Shown piece by piece: positions 1-12,968 of a stretch of 64,000 nucleotides of DNA. The position numbers and the translations under genes were made by a program. Under the pieces are notes generated by a model. It was not told the DNA's origin, did no database searches, and saw only the letters and a list, made by a program, of their open reading frames with translations. The DNA comes from Motacilla alba alba (Eukaryota; Chordata; Aves; Passeriformes; Motacillidae). The DNA is taken from contig NC_052027.1 in assembly GCF_015832195.1 (NCBI RefSeq), positions 12,334,149 to 12,398,148 on the forward strand, read 5' to 3'. Each line of letters opens with the position of its first letter. Position 1 is the first letter of the stretch.

Positions 1-145
1 CTGACAGCTGTTTAAGCAAATGTAGTGTACCTAACACCTCTGTGATTTTGTAGTCATTTATTGCTGGTGTGCTTTTCTCCCATGGAAATGGGACATTTCA
101 CCATGAATTATTAAAAGCACTGTCAGAAATTCTTCTGCTTTGGAA

Positions 146-187
146 TATAATAATAATAATAATAATAACTACTACTATTACTACTAT
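146..187 (+). repeat. Trinucleotide tract (ATA)n then (ACT)n
   Basis: About eight ATA/TAA units pass into ACT/ATT units within an SLMAP intron. An ordinary microsatellite, likely length-polymorphic. Confidence 0.9.
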
Positions 188-270
188 GCTAGTACTTAAT
201 GAGCAAAATGAAGTTCAAAAAATACCAAGAAAGGAACAATGATGGGGAAAAAAACCCAAACAGCTGGAAA

Positions 271-414
271 TGCCCCATCCCTGGAACTGTTCAAGGCCAG
301 GCTGGATAGCACTCTGAGCAACCTGGTCTAGTGGGAGGTGTCCCTGCCCACAGCAAGGGCGTTGGAATTAGATGACCTTTAAGGTCCCTCCCAACCCAAA
401 CCATTCTGTGACTC
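271..414 (+). mobile_element. CR1 LINE 3'-end fragment
   Basis: The stretch reads like the conserved CR1 3' region: a CTGGAACTGTTCAAGGCCAG segment, GCTGGATAGCACTCTGAGCA, AACCTGGTCTAGTGGGAGG, then GGAATTAGATGACCTTTAAG and CCATTCTGTGACTC at the end. CR1 copies in birds are nearly always 5'-truncated like this one. It sits antisense in an SLMAP intron. Confidence 0.9.
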
Positions 415-2839
415 GCTGATCAGTAGCAGGTTGGTCCTGTCCATTCACTGTATCATCTCTAGCTTTATGGAAAGGAAATCCCAGAGCACGAGTTATATGG
501 GACAAAAATAACAAAAAAAGACTGAATTGGCCCATTTTTCATATTTGATTCAGTATACTCACTAAAGTCCTTTTTCATGTCCTAGCAATTATACTGTCAC
601 TGCTAATATTAAAAAAAAAGTTGGCCCTTTCCTATGTTCCAAAATGTTTTTCTTGTGACTTTTTTACCACATTATTTGTAAATTCAAGCAAAACTTTCCA
701 AAAGTCACAACTTATTTTCAGACACAAGAGACTATACCTAGAAAGCTGATTTGCCTCTTTTCTTCTTTTCTATGTCACCACTATCTCACCATTAAATAAA
801 AATATTAAACATAATTTAATATATTAAATATAACCAGTTTTGAAATAAAAATGCACGTTGACTGTGCCTGTAAACACAATTAAACTTCAAGGTTAAAACA
901 TTTTCTGTCCATATATCATCATGAATTCAAATTTTAAAATCCTGCCACTACAACTGTCCCATGAAAAAGAATACTTGGGACAACCCAGCATGAGTGTAGC
1001 AGTTGAAAAAAATAACCTCTTCCAAATGTCTACAAGTATAACCAAGCACTTGCTATTTCTTAAATCCTACTACTGTCTGAAAAGTTTTGGTCTGGACAAT
1101 ACAGAATAGTCTCCACTGAGCTTTGCTCACCTGTATAACTGTCTGAAGCAATATTGAACACAGAATGGTTTAACATACTTTCTAGATTTGAGGCATAACA
1201 CCAGCAAGCAGATCCAGCCACTGAAATCATGATGCAAGATTACAGGTACCCTAACATTAGGCTCAAAACTGCATCTTCATAAAAGGCTTTAAAGGATTTA
1301 ACAAAGCAATTATTTACAAAACACCAATTATAAAACAAAATGCACACAGCAAGTTTAAACCATAACACACATCAAAGAGATTACAAGTTACAAATCCCAA
1401 AATAAAGAGTACTAGTCATGAAGATCCTTTACTATTAGTTTATAAAACTCAGATCATCATCTAAAATTTATCCAGCAACACTTATCCTGGGAAGGCTCAA
1501 CATTAAATTGCATGGGAAAGGAGGGAAGGAAAATGAGCACACTTACATTTGATAACCAGAGGAGACCAAAAAAAACCCCTCTTACCTGCAAATCTGCATA
1601 CAAAATTATTCAACTGCAGGCACATTCACAGTGACCTGTGAAGCAGGCAAAATCTCACAAGAGGGTGACCTAAGGAGCCCCCAGGAATGCCATCTGGATG
1701 TCCCAGAGTGGCTCAGAGAAAGGACAACTGTGCTGGTGCAGTGTTTTGCTAACCTAACCCTTCCCAAGCCCACTTCTGGAACAGGGGGTCAGGGAAGGTC
1801 AATCTGCAGCTAAAATGTAGATCTGCATTAAATTGATCAGGAAGCAATATGGTGCCACAGGATGGATGTACAATCTGTGCTGATCTCAGTCAGTGAGACA
1901 GCATGTGTACAGAGATTCAGGATCAAAACAGGCACTCTGAAAGGAAGGCTGTCCTTGTGTGCTGATGCAATGCATTTGTTCAAGTACAAAAACTCCAGAA
2001 ACATTTTCTTCTCTGTTTATGTGGAAGTTAGAAGTTATCTAAACACACAACACATACTTTTAACTTTCTAATTAAGAGTCATTCATAAATGTAACCAAAG
2101 ATCAGAATGACGCCATGGGTAAAGAGCATTCAAATAGACTTAGAACACCCACATGCCTTTCTGTGTTATAGGTAACATATTATTAATATAAACAGCAGCC
2201 TATCACTTATTCCCTTAATTACATAGGAAGGGCTCTGTTTAAAGACCAAATCACTGGCCTTCACTGTCACTGGCAATATTTATATACCTACCAAAGCTCT
2301 GCTTAAGTAGCACAACCAGAACCCTTACCTAACATCAAATAGCTACGGAGATTGCAAAAACAAATCTACCCTTTCCATGACAATTTGTATCCCTGGCTTT
2401 CTCTTACAAGTGCTGGAATATGCAGTCGACAAAAGGTCCTTAAAGAGGAAGACCGGAAAAAAAGTATTTCCCCTTTGAGTTCTTAAAAAGGAAGTAGTGG
2501 TTGACAGCTATAAGTGAAAGTATTCTATTATTTCCACCCTTATGGAATTAGGAACATTCTTATGTCATTCATTTCATGCTTCTTTTCCTCCAGAAATTAT
2601 TTTAAAATTTACCTGACACATTTTGGTACTAATTTTAAGTTACATTATAAAAGAAGTACTCCAGGTAAGCATAATACTAAATTTTAACTATACATACATA
2701 CACTGGAAGTTAGAAATATAACTGAAGATATAGCAACACAGGCTAATCTACCAGATAATATTCCTGCCACTGACCTCAGAAGCTCATTTCCTAGTAGGGA
2801 TTAATTCTGTACACAAAATTCTCTACCAAGTCCACAAGC

Positions 2840-2925
2840 AACCTCAACTCATTAGACCTGCTGTGAACCAGCAGATTGGACTGAACAATCTCCTGAGGTA
2901 CACACCAACCTTAGCTATCCTCTGC
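2840..2925 (+). mobile_element. Old, diverged CR1 3'-end fragment
   Basis: A degraded match to the CR1 tail: CCAGCAGATTGGACTGAACA followed by ATCTCCTGAGG and CCAACCTTAGCTATC, in the order expected of a CR1 3' end (GGACTagATGATCTCC... then CCAACCTc). More diverged than the copy at 271-414. The boundaries are approximate. Confidence 0.6.
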
Positions 2926-5900
2926 CAGTTCATCCATGTCATAGGATTTGCTGCCCTTGTTCACAGTATTGTAATCTGACTCAAAGTAGATACCACCCTA
3001 ACTATTCTAATGACCTAAAGTTCTGGAATCCAAAGAAACAAAAGGAACTTAATCAAACTTATTCTTTGTTCCCTGAAAAGTATGTGTTAATATTGACATA
3101 ACCTTAAAAATCCTCTGGCATCCAGCAAGAGGAATCCCTGTAATGATAAGAACACAAGGAGTTACCTACAGAGATTGCAGACCTGCAAAAATAACTCGGC
3201 TGCAGAATGGATTCTTTCACAATCAGATATAAAAAACAAAGCTTATTTTTTAAATAATAGAGTTCAAAACATGAAGAATTACAAATAACTCATTATGCCT
3301 TCTGAAAGCTTTCGGATTCTTCAAGCACCTGGAAACAGTAGGCAAAAGTGCAAAACCCAGCAATGGCAGAATAAAATCACAAGTAATACTACAGAAACTG
3401 ATTTGCAATTCTATTGCCCATAAGTTCTGGCTTAACTATCACAGGTAAAAACAAAAAAAAGGAGAGAATGACAGTTAATTGTGCCAGGAGTTTACTGGGA
3501 AAGGTCACCAGGATATTAAAAGGCAAAAAGGTAGGCAGGCTAAATGCTCTGCTTTGCAGAACCAAGAGATCTGGCTTCTAACCTATATAATTAAGCATTA
3601 CATTTCAAGAAAACCAATAAAAAAAACCCCAACAAAACCCAAAAGCAAGACATAATCATCAAACTCTGCTGGGGTGGAGTTAAACAAACAAAAAAAAACC
3701 ACTTACAGAACATTGATACTACAGCAAAGACTAAGTTTTAGACAAATCAAGGTTTAAACTTCAACTCACTCCACTTCCAAAAAAGGAACAACTTTGGAAA
3801 AGTTCCATTTAAGAGCAAAAACTTCCGTATCAGATAAGATTAATGACATATGCAGATAGCAGCAGCCAGTACCAAATGTCTTCAAAAGAACTTGCTGTAC
3901 AAATATCTATCTGGCCCATTACAGAGCTTTTCATCCTGGATTTGAAACATAACATTTCTATTCCTTCCTTTAAAAAGGGTATTACTCAATACATGGTTAC
4001 ATGCATCCATAACTTTTCTATCTTAAGCTCTTGCATTTATTTTATTTTTATGGAGTAAAAATAAAGTAAGTGTAATTATGAGAATTTGCAGCACTAATAC
4101 CTTCATTCTTAGGTTTCTATTCAATACTATCTTAACACAAGAGCAAAGAATCACCCTTCTGTTCTTATATAGGTTTTATACATATATGAGACATTGTATG
4201 CTTCCTGTATTGAAAATTTTCTGTAATAAATATTTTCAACACATTTGAATTATCATGTGAAAACTAAAACTAAAGATATTCCTACTGGGGAAAAACTAAC
4301 GTAGCACAATACTGTCACTATTTTTTGTATTTAGCTACAAGTTGCCAAGTTTTATACTATTAGGACATTTGCAATTGAGCCCATCTAACTGTCAATTCTT
4401 TCCAATGGTTGGTTAATGTTTTATAACCTAAAAGTTCTATCAATAGCATGCATTTCCCTTCACTACACACCACAGTTCAACTATCAATACTGTGATTGAT
4501 AGTACTGCTCCTTAGCTCTGCAAAGATCTTATAAATTCCTCATGCCCTAAACTACCTTTGACTAATCCCTGAACTTGTTATGTTTATTTTTTACAAAGGT
4601 AAAGAAAGAAGAAAAAAAAAAAAAAGGTCAAACTCCTGCTAGCATTTTCTGTGTTTTTCCACTCAACTACAGTGCTACTACAGGATTTTGGACTTTCTAT
4701 TATAAGCTTGCTGGAAGTACATCATTTATTTATACTTTCTCAAGACTGAAATAAACTCTAAGGCATTGCTCAATCACACACAAGTCTGGTACAACACAAG
4801 AGGAAAATTATATCCAATTAATTGTCTGGCTCCAGCACAATGATTTTCCTTCTCAAGGAGGAAACTGTTCTGGGCCTCTGGGAGAGAGATATGTCTTCTT
4901 GCAAGATGGGTACAGTCCAACCCATTTCTCTGCCTGATATTCCCACTCCTAGAGCAGACTGAAAAAACACTTGCCTATCTATATTCAACAAAAATGTAGC
5001 AATGCTGAGCCTTTCTCCAAAAATTCTGCCGCAAGTAGAAACGTTTCTGGAAAGACAGACAAGTTGGGAAAATGAATGCATGGTCACAGTAAGATCTAAC
5101 AAAATTCAGAGCTCTTGGATAATCCAAACTCCCTGCAAGTGAACATTAACAGGAAGCAAGTATTGATGTGATTCAAAAGAAAATCCAGAGATAACAAATA
5201 GTCATATAATTTAGTAGCAATAGTGTAAAATTGCTAGCTATAGGGATGGAGACAGCATTCTTGCTTCCTTTTCACTGTCCCAGTTCCAAAAACACTCAAT
5301 CATTTCCACTTTGTTATCTATTAAAAGAAATCACAAACCCCAAAATGCAACAAAACAGCTGAGTATGTATCAACACATTTTGCAGAATTCCAGCTAGATC
5401 AGACTCAAATCAACACAAGCAAAGTAGCACAGCGACACAGACGCTCCTCACCCACATGGCCCTTTACAGAATACACAGATTCAATTACCTTCATTAGATA
5501 AATAAGCAAATGAGGCTGTCATATTTATAGAGAAAAATGAGAAGATAAAGCTGAATCAAAATTTCTCCAGTGCCATGTAAATCCACCGGCACAAACAATC
5601 ACTGGATTGCCCAACTAACATACAAAAAAGTAAAAATCAAGAACAACTTTATATAATGAAAATGTAGGGAAGCAAGGTTTTGTATTTATAAGCCTGGGAC
5701 CAGGAGCAAACCCAAACCATCCCATAAGAGATCTAAGGAAAACACATTTACTGGCCTTCATTCCAGCTAAGTAACCTGATTCATTTGAGGTTTGTAAAAA
5801 TTCACTGCAAATACAAAAGGGATTTTTGTTTGTTTTTAAAGCCTAATCAATGTGTTGGTTTTCCTGGCTCAGGATAGATGCAGCATGACTGCAATGGATC

Positions 5901-7182
5901 AGCTCCAAGAATTACAGTATTAACTCTGCAGCAGTGGCTCTAGATGGTATCTCTGCAGGGAAATCCTTCTCAGCACTGACTTACCTCTTCTATAAATGGC
6001 TGCCCACACTCCTACACCAGCTCCTAAAACCATGGGGCTGAACTTGGTCAAAAGCAAGAGCTCCCTACCCCATACTATTCTCATGATCATATCAGTATAA
6101 AATCGGATGGTTCATTCAGGGTGAAAAGCACTTACATAAAAATATTAACAGGTGTATGTGAGGGCTGCCTGACATCACCCTCTTACCAGAAGCACCTAAG
6201 CACTGGAGTTTCACCTTAGTGCATTACAGCAAATCCCAGGTCAGTCCCCCAGGGCACTTGGAACAAACATTCAGTGTTTCCAAGACAGTGTCTCCACTGC
6301 AGACTGAAAGCATACAGCAACATCAAGAGTACTGAAAAATAAAACACCTCTCCATCTCTCGGACAACAATCCTAACAGAAAGTTGAAAGGATATAATAGA
6401 GGAAAAAACAAATAACAGGCATGGTACCTATCAAAATAAGTGCTACTGATACATGGGGCACTAAACACACTTCACATAGATAAGCACTAAACAGGCCAGA
6501 GTATCACACAGGACTCTCTACTGGAAGCTGCAGGAAAAAAATTCCCACCAAAACTCCACAATTCCAAATACATTTTTCATATCCCACTTAGGTTTTTAAG
6601 ACAAATTTACTACAATACTTCTGAACAAACAGAATGTCCAAAGAAAATGTTCTGTGCTTTCCTGAATCATGCCAAGTTCTTGATATCCACAAAACATTTT
6701 ATGTAATGTTGAGTAACATATTTCCTCTTTACTAATTTTGTTTGCTTTCTTTCATATCAATTTACATTACTCCCAAGTACAATACAGCAAAAAAAGCTAT
6801 CTAATCTCAACCCCTGTTTGTCAATGTATTTCTTGCATTAGTGGTCCAAAATTAAATGCAGAATGCTAGACAGGGTCTAATAAGCTGCAAGGGGTTCTCC
6901 CTTTCCAAGAGCAGCCTCCTGTTGGCCCTGAGGTCCCTGTCTGGCCGCAGCCCTGCCCTTGAGCAGATCAACTCACCCCCACCACACCAACACTGCCAGG
7001 CTTGGTGTCATCCCAAACAGACCGGAGTAAACTTCACTGTGTCCTTCAGATCACGTTAAACTGGCTGTAACTTCGGGCTGGTTGTTTTGAGCTGTGGGGT
7101 TTGGTGTGATTGGTTGGGTTGGGTTTTCTTCTTGGATTTTTGGTTGGTTATTCTGGAGTTTGGTTTTTGAGGGTTTTATTGG

Positions 7183-7183
<1 letters not shown>

Positions 7184-7214
<31 letters not shown>
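7184..7214 (+). repeat. 31-base uninterrupted G run after a G/T-rich leader
   Basis: An unbroken run of about 31 guanines, preceded from about 7,075 by a GGTTGG/GGGTTT-rich stretch. In the SLMAP transcript (minus strand) it is a C run. Such runs can fold into G-quadruplexes, and their length is prone to sequencing error. Confidence 0.9.
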
Positions 7215-7215
<1 letters not shown>

Positions 7216-10200
7216 GGGAATCTGTTCTGTGTTTGTTTTCTTTAAGTATTTTGTAGTGTTTTTATCTCATATATTTTAAGTCTAGAAGCTATAATGCACA
7301 GCTTTAACAAATTTTATTTAGTATTATGGGGACTATGGATTTCAACATACTCCTTAGCATTTGCATCACCAAGATATGAATGTGCTCAATTCAATTATAT
7401 CCACTCTGAATTAAATGAAAACAATAGCATTAGTTACCATTAACACATCAACTTGTGCCTACACTTTTTTTTTTCAGTTATTAAAAATGACAGGTTCTTT
7501 GGGGTGCTTTTGATCTAAGAACATACTAACATACTTTATTTTTCACAGTTTCTCAGAGCCCTGGTGGCAATGAATTCCCTATAAAAGGTATATAATAGCC
7601 ACTGACAACAATGTCAGGCATTGAATAATTCCAGATTTTGAAAGCCTGGATATCTGTTCAGAAGCTTCAGGTTTCTACTGAAGAAGAACAACATCTGTCA
7701 GAAGCATTTCAGCCTGAAGTCACATACAAATTCTCAAAGGTCTTCCACTTGCTTATTTTTAGAAATGAAAACAAAACCCAAAAAAAACAAGCTTAAGATT
7801 ATTTCAGTTACACTATTTTAAAGAGTTTCTTCTCATATGCAGTGATTTGAGCTGAACACATTTAGATTTTCTGAAGTATAGCCCACTTTTTCTTTTGCTT
7901 TGATTCACACTTTTTGGAACACTCCATGCTCAGCACAACATCTACTTCCTACGTATCTAGTGAGTCACTTTTTCAGGCACCTCTAAAAGATTCATTAACT
8001 TGTAATTACTAAAAAAATAAAACCAAAATGAATTCTAATTATAATATTCTAATGTTATCACTGCATGAAAAATCCACCAGTTAACTAGGAGTTATTATGC
8101 TGTATCTACAAACACAGGAAGAAAGAGGCATTGCACCAGTTGTCTTTAAAAATATTACTATGCACAGAAGAAGTCTAAATACAGATAATCCCACCACCAT
8201 CTCCTTCCACCTTTATCATACACATATTTAGGCTTACATACTATGTTTAAAATATTTTAAAAAGCAAATTCAGCTTTAAGTACCTTCTTTTAACTACTAC
8301 GTATTGGTGATCTTGAAAACTCATTCTATTTTCAACCTTAATAACACTGGTGTTACATAGACATTATCTCCCTGGGCAAATAACTTTTTCCATGCATAAT
8401 TAAAGTGCCTGTATACAAAATAAACAAACATTCACATCTTTCAACTGTAAGTAACACGTTATCTTAAGCTTGGTCTACTTATGCAACGTATTTCAGCTTA
8501 TACCTTCCTCTGCCTTAGGAAAAAAATTCTGTACTACCTTCCTTGGCATAGCTTACTGATGCTCCCTCTCTTCAGGTTCTACCCCTATTTACAGATAATA
8601 CTGACAAAATTGTTTACAGACTATGTAGTAAACAGGATCACTCACACGATCCACTAAACAAAACTCCAAGCCCTCATGGAAAAAAAAAAAAAAAGTAATA
8701 AAGTATAACTGAAAGACAGCTCAAGAGGCAGCAGAGCCTGGACTGAGTGACTGCTAATGCCCGAAACCGGTATTGCCAAAGTCCACAACTTATGAAACTG
8801 TAGTCCCAGGTATTTAACAAACTATTTTGAAATATCTGAAGGTTTTTCTCATTACTAAATTAACATTTGAAGGTCTTTTATCTTTCGAAAAATCCAGAAT
8901 TGATCAATGTCCTATCTATAAGGTTCTAAGAAATGTTTACAAATACTCTGACAAAGAGAATTCGTGCAGGTTTAAATATAGGTCATTGATAGGATAATGA
9001 CAATTTCCTAAATGAGATGTGCTCATTAGCAGTTATGTAAACAATGATAATAGACGTTCCTGCACGTAAATGTTCTGGCATGTTTTTGTTTGTATTTTAG
9101 AAACACCACAGAACTTTTTCAGGTAGTTCATGAGATTCAAAATCAAGCCTGTATTTATCAGTATCTTCTACCTGCCTTTCCACAGCAGCATTTGATACTT
9201 ATTATCTCTAATGGTGCATTTCCCCCACCGCGCCAACTCTCTCACAATTTACCATTCTGATACTCAACCAGATCAAAAGCCATGCAGCCAACAACCAAGC
9301 ACACAATCTGAAATTCTCCTCACTGCTATAGCTGTGCTTTAAACCTTCCACAACACCACATCTAACATGCAATAGGAGTGGATTCCAGGGCATGATCACA
9401 AATCCATTCTTTAGTTGTTTACTATGGCTACAGATGCCCACCTTGGCAATTTTCATCAGACTTCTGTCAAATGTTCACACAATGTTATCTCAAGAACTCT
9501 CAAGTAAAATCATTTTGATTACTACTACTACTAGGTTGTTATTTTTAAGCAGATAAATGAGTAAGCATATAAATTTTTATCTATATTAGAGAAGCTAAAG
9601 CTAACTGAAATTTAAAAACAAACAAAAATCCTCCTAGCTGATGGTTTTTGAAGTTGTCTATCAGACTTCCTCAACACTCAGTGCTTTCTCAAATTAACCA
9701 TCTTGAAAATGACTGACCATATTTGTAACTATAATAGAGCACATGAGGGTCTTAAAGTCTTTGTAAGTTGTAAGAAATGTTGATAAAAAGCTATAAGCAT
9801 AATACTTTCTTATTGTAAAAACAGCACAATAAATTGGAACATTTTAACATTGGAACATTGGAACTTTGTTGAATCAATCAAGAAAGGTTAAAGACTAAAC
9901 TGAAAGTATTTCAAGCACTTAATTTTTCTAGAATCCAAGAATGCACATCACATATACAACAGAGCCAGAGCAAGATGCCTAATGAAACATTTAATACAGA
10001 TAGCAGTTTGCACAATTACCTGCAGGTAACTTGAAAGCTATAATCCAGCCTTAAGAAATTAAATGCTTGTCTTGTCCCATCATGTCCAAGTATTGCATAA
10101 TACAGGATAGTTAACAACAGAAGGTTTAAGAACTTTGACTGCATTGTACTGCTCCTCATGCTGTGTCATACTACTGAAAAAAATCTGCATGAATTACAGA

Positions 10201-11077
10201 CCATATTATTCTTAAAATCCAGAGCTACACTGACTGCATTTCATAGAAGGACTTGGTGTGAAGACTTAAAACATGTTAAGTTCTAGAGCATAACATCAAT
10301 CCAGTTGGAAAGAGAATACAGTGCTGAGCAACTGCAGTCTGCCCTTTGTTAATTTTTCGCTGGATATTTAAAATTAACTTGACAGTCATTAAGTAAAACA
10401 ACTTTACTTGTCCCAGTTCAATCCCTAGTGGACAAAACATGCACTACAGGACCCCTCAATTTTGCTTAACAAGACTGCCAGACTTGACAGAGGTACAGTT
10501 AAGAACACAGGATGTATTTTAAAACCATTTTCACTCACAATAAGACTACATCATGAATGCCACCCATTACACTCCTGTTGCAAGTAATAAACCTCCAATC
10601 GGAACCAAACAAAATACTCCAGAAAAATTCAAAAGGCCAAGTAGGAAGAATGCCAAACAGGAAGAGTATCTTTTTAAAATCCATTTTTCAACGCTCCTCA
10701 CAATCAATTTTCACACACCAATAAAAAAGTAATTTCTCTGCATTTAAAAAAAATACTATTACACCACCATATCAATACAATGTGCTTTCACATTTGCACG
10801 TCTCACCTCAAAATCACCTATTTCCAGTAATAAATAAGACACATGCAAGCCTTTCAACCAACCATTTTCAACTGTTAGTTTCACATACTTTCAATAATAT
10901 TCAAAGCTTCTGCTCAGTAAGAAATGACCAACTTACCTGGAAAGTTACCACTTTAAAACAAATTTACTCATGCCCTATGCAACCATATTTATGACAGCCA
11001 AACTAGAGCGAGCCACAATCTGCAGGGACTCGGTGAAACAAACGCGCAGTTTCAGTGGTTTTAAACGAACGCCTTAC

Positions 11078-11275
11078 CTTGCCTGTCTTGTGATCAAACC
11101 AGACAAGAGCATGGTTCCTGGACAGCACCTTGCAGTCAAACGTGGCATTGTTCTGGGCTGGCCGGCAGCGAGCCACAGAGCGGCCGATCTTGACAGGCTC
11201 GTCCAGGTAGACATGACGCTCCTGAAACGGGTGGGAGTTCGGGCGGCAAGTGAAGATGGCCAAGGCTGAAGGCAT
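11078..11275 (-). CDS. SLMAP: SLMAP first coding exon (FHA domain N-terminus), gene partial in window
   Basis: The exon encodes the first 66 residues of sarcolemma-associated protein, starting [14 protein letters not shown] and ending ...WFDHKTGK. It stops at a consensus donor (AAG|GTAAGG, donor GT at 11,077-11,076). The segment is the first half of the FHA phosphothreonine-binding domain: GRSVARCRP holds the family's phosphopeptide-binding Arg (R32), followed by the SRNHA loop. Known role of the family: a tail-anchored protein whose FHA domain brings MST1/2 to the STRIPAK PP2A complex in Hippo signalling; it is also found at sarcolemma and ER membranes. The start was chosen because it matches the known N-terminus and no upstream in-frame ATG was found. 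The next exon (FYLQDTKSSNGTF-like in mammals) was not found down to base 1, so the rest of the gene lies left of the window. The sequence is almost identical to the mammalian protein. Confidence 0.94.
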
Positions 11276-12532
11276 CGAGGACAGATTGTGGTTGCCACAC
11301 CAACCAGAGATTAAGAGAGCCTCTTCTGATGCAGACCGTCCTCCGCAATTTTAAAAACACCTCCACAGCAACTTTATATTAAAGCAGGACAAATATTATC
11401 ATATGAGAGGCCTAACAACTCATTGTTTCAGTGTGTAAACTAATTCTGGCAATAATCCAGTGAAAAAGTCCCATTATGTCTTTTAATAATATCAGCAGTG
11501 GCCCAAAAAAAGTCTAAAACGTACAACTTTCAATCCATCCTCCTCTGGAAGAATACGAAAAAGCATCTGATTCCTTCAGAGAGAAGCAAAGGCCCCGTGA
11601 AAGAAGGATACAATGTCTTAAATCCAAGTAGATGAGTCATACAAGTACTTTTGTTTGTAACCTCAACTGCCTTCTTCCCCCCCCCTTCCGTAAACAACAC
11701 TGACCAAAAGTCTGACCAATGCAACATGGAAGCAAGGAAAGGTTTAGGGAAGGGGGACGAAGGAGAAAGATTAGCGTCCTCTCACACACGGCACAGATCA
11801 GGAGCTGGAAGGTGAATACAAAGCCCTCGCTCCACAACAGGGACCTAATGGTTCACCCAGCAATCCGCATTTCACCATCTTCGTGCGTTAAACCCCAGCA
11901 GAATAGGTGGTCCTCGATACAGGATGGAGCGCGAGAGCGACACTGTTTTTCTCCCTTACACCAGATAAAGCTGAACTGGTCTACAGCTTCTGGGAGCCGC
12001 TCAGATAAGGAACTTGATAAGGCATGGAGAGGCTCCCAACTCGCCTTCTCCCGGGGACAAACCAACGCGTGGGAAGGGTTCTTGGGGCCGGCCTGCGAGC
12101 TGCCCTGACAGGTCGCTGCCCGGCGGTGGCTCCGGCCGGCGGCGGGGTCGGTGCGCGTCCCTCGGCGGCGGCTCCGCAGGGGCGGCCGGCGGGGGCTGCC
12201 CCGGCAAGTGCCCGCCAGGAGCCCCGGCGCGGCGGCGGCGGCTCCGCTCAGCCCCTCCGCAGGTGACTGCGCATGAGGCGGGCCCGCTGCGCACCCCCGC
12301 GCTCTCCGCCCGCCCAGTGCGGCTCCGCTGCCCCGGCGGCGGGAGAGGCCTGGCGGCCGGGCCCGGGCGCTCCCGCTCGGTCGCTCTGCCGCTCAGGAGG
12401 CCACCGGCCGCGGGAAGTTTCCTCCAACCTGCGGGGCCCAAAACAAACCGGGTCAGGCGCGTCCCTCAGCGAGTCCCCCCGCGTCTCCTCGGCCCCGCGG
12501 GCGGCACGGGACGCGCCCCGCTCCCCCCTTAC
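11276..12532 (-). other. SLMAP: SLMAP 5' leader and probable first intron
   Basis: The sequence lies between the SLMAP start codon and the donor of the candidate leader exon. The bases adjoining the ATG (about 11,276-11,345) are 5'UTR; the rest is most simply an intron that grades into the CpG island beyond 12,060. A C run (about 11,679-11,687 on the plus strand) is present. Overlapping open frames on both strands reflect GC content; no gene is supported. Confidence 0.6.
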
Positions 12533-12900
12533 CTTGCGCGCAGCCGCCGCCATAGCGCCTGGAGCCCTTCCCGGTGTGGCCGCGGCGGCGGGGCCGGGGC
12601 GGGGCGGGGCCGGGGGCGGGCAGCGTGCGCACCGGCAGCTCTCGCGCATGCGCCTTGCCCGCGGTGAGGCTGCGGCACGGGCGGGCCACGCCCCGCTCCG
12701 GGCGCGCGGGGAGGGGGCGGCACGGGCGGGCCGGGAGGAGAGCGGGGAGCGGGCTGAGGGGAGCGGGTCGGGGGTCGGTGTTCGGTGTTCCTCCCGAACG
12801 GCTCGGCTGGGACGTGCTAGCACGGGGCAGGTCGCTGAGGTGAGTGAGCCCCGGCCCCGTGCCGTCGCTTTGCTCTCGCTGTTCTCAGCTCTGGGAGGGA
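12060..12900 (-). promoter_or_regulatory. SLMAP: SLMAP CpG-island promoter with GC boxes and an NRF1 palindrome
   Basis: GC content and CpG density rise sharply compared with the AT-rich flanks. Several Sp1-type GC boxes (GGGGCGGGGC) lie at about 12,586-12,625, and a perfect NRF1-type palindrome GCGCATGCGC lies at 12,644-12,653, just upstream of the candidate leader exon. No TATA box is evident. The motif matches are seen directly; promoter function is inferred from position. Confidence 0.75.
12533..12660 (-). other. SLMAP: Candidate SLMAP 5'UTR exon carrying a short upstream ORF
   Basis: On the minus strand inside the CpG island, an ATG at 12,553-12,551 in good context (purine at -3, G at +4) begins MAAAARK and runs straight into a consensus donor at 12,533 (AAG|GTAAGG). 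This looks like a leader exon spliced to the SLMAP start exon 1.2 kb downstream. The acceptor is not certain: candidates lie at about 11,330-11,345 (GCGGAG| or CATCAG|). With either, the frame stops at a TAA before the SLMAP ATG, so it would be an upstream ORF and not a protein extension. The upstream limit given is only a guess at the transcription start. Confidence 0.5.
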
Positions 12901-12968
12901 GGGGGCGAGCGGGGCTCGTCAGCCCTGATAAATGAGGGGGCGGGAATGGCCCGAAGTGTGTTAGGGGA

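Larger units (their letters stand above)
1..11077 (-). other. SLMAP: SLMAP intron (partial), no coding exon seen
   Basis: AT-rich non-coding sequence downstream of the SLMAP start exon. It holds two CR1 fragments (about 271-414 and 2,840-2,925), an ATA/ACT trinucleotide tract (146-187), homopolymer A tracts (about 4,611-4,624 and 8,680-8,694) and a long G run at 7,184-7,214. The short open frames have no recognisable domain and no splice-site support on the gene's strand. A G-rich patch at about 6,890-7,060 is unidentified. Confidence 0.75.

Noticed and set aside
3790..3815. Minus-strand NGTF-like codons as a possible second SLMAP FHA exon
   Set aside because: The flanking residues do not match the expected SSNGTFIN context and there are no suitable splice sites.
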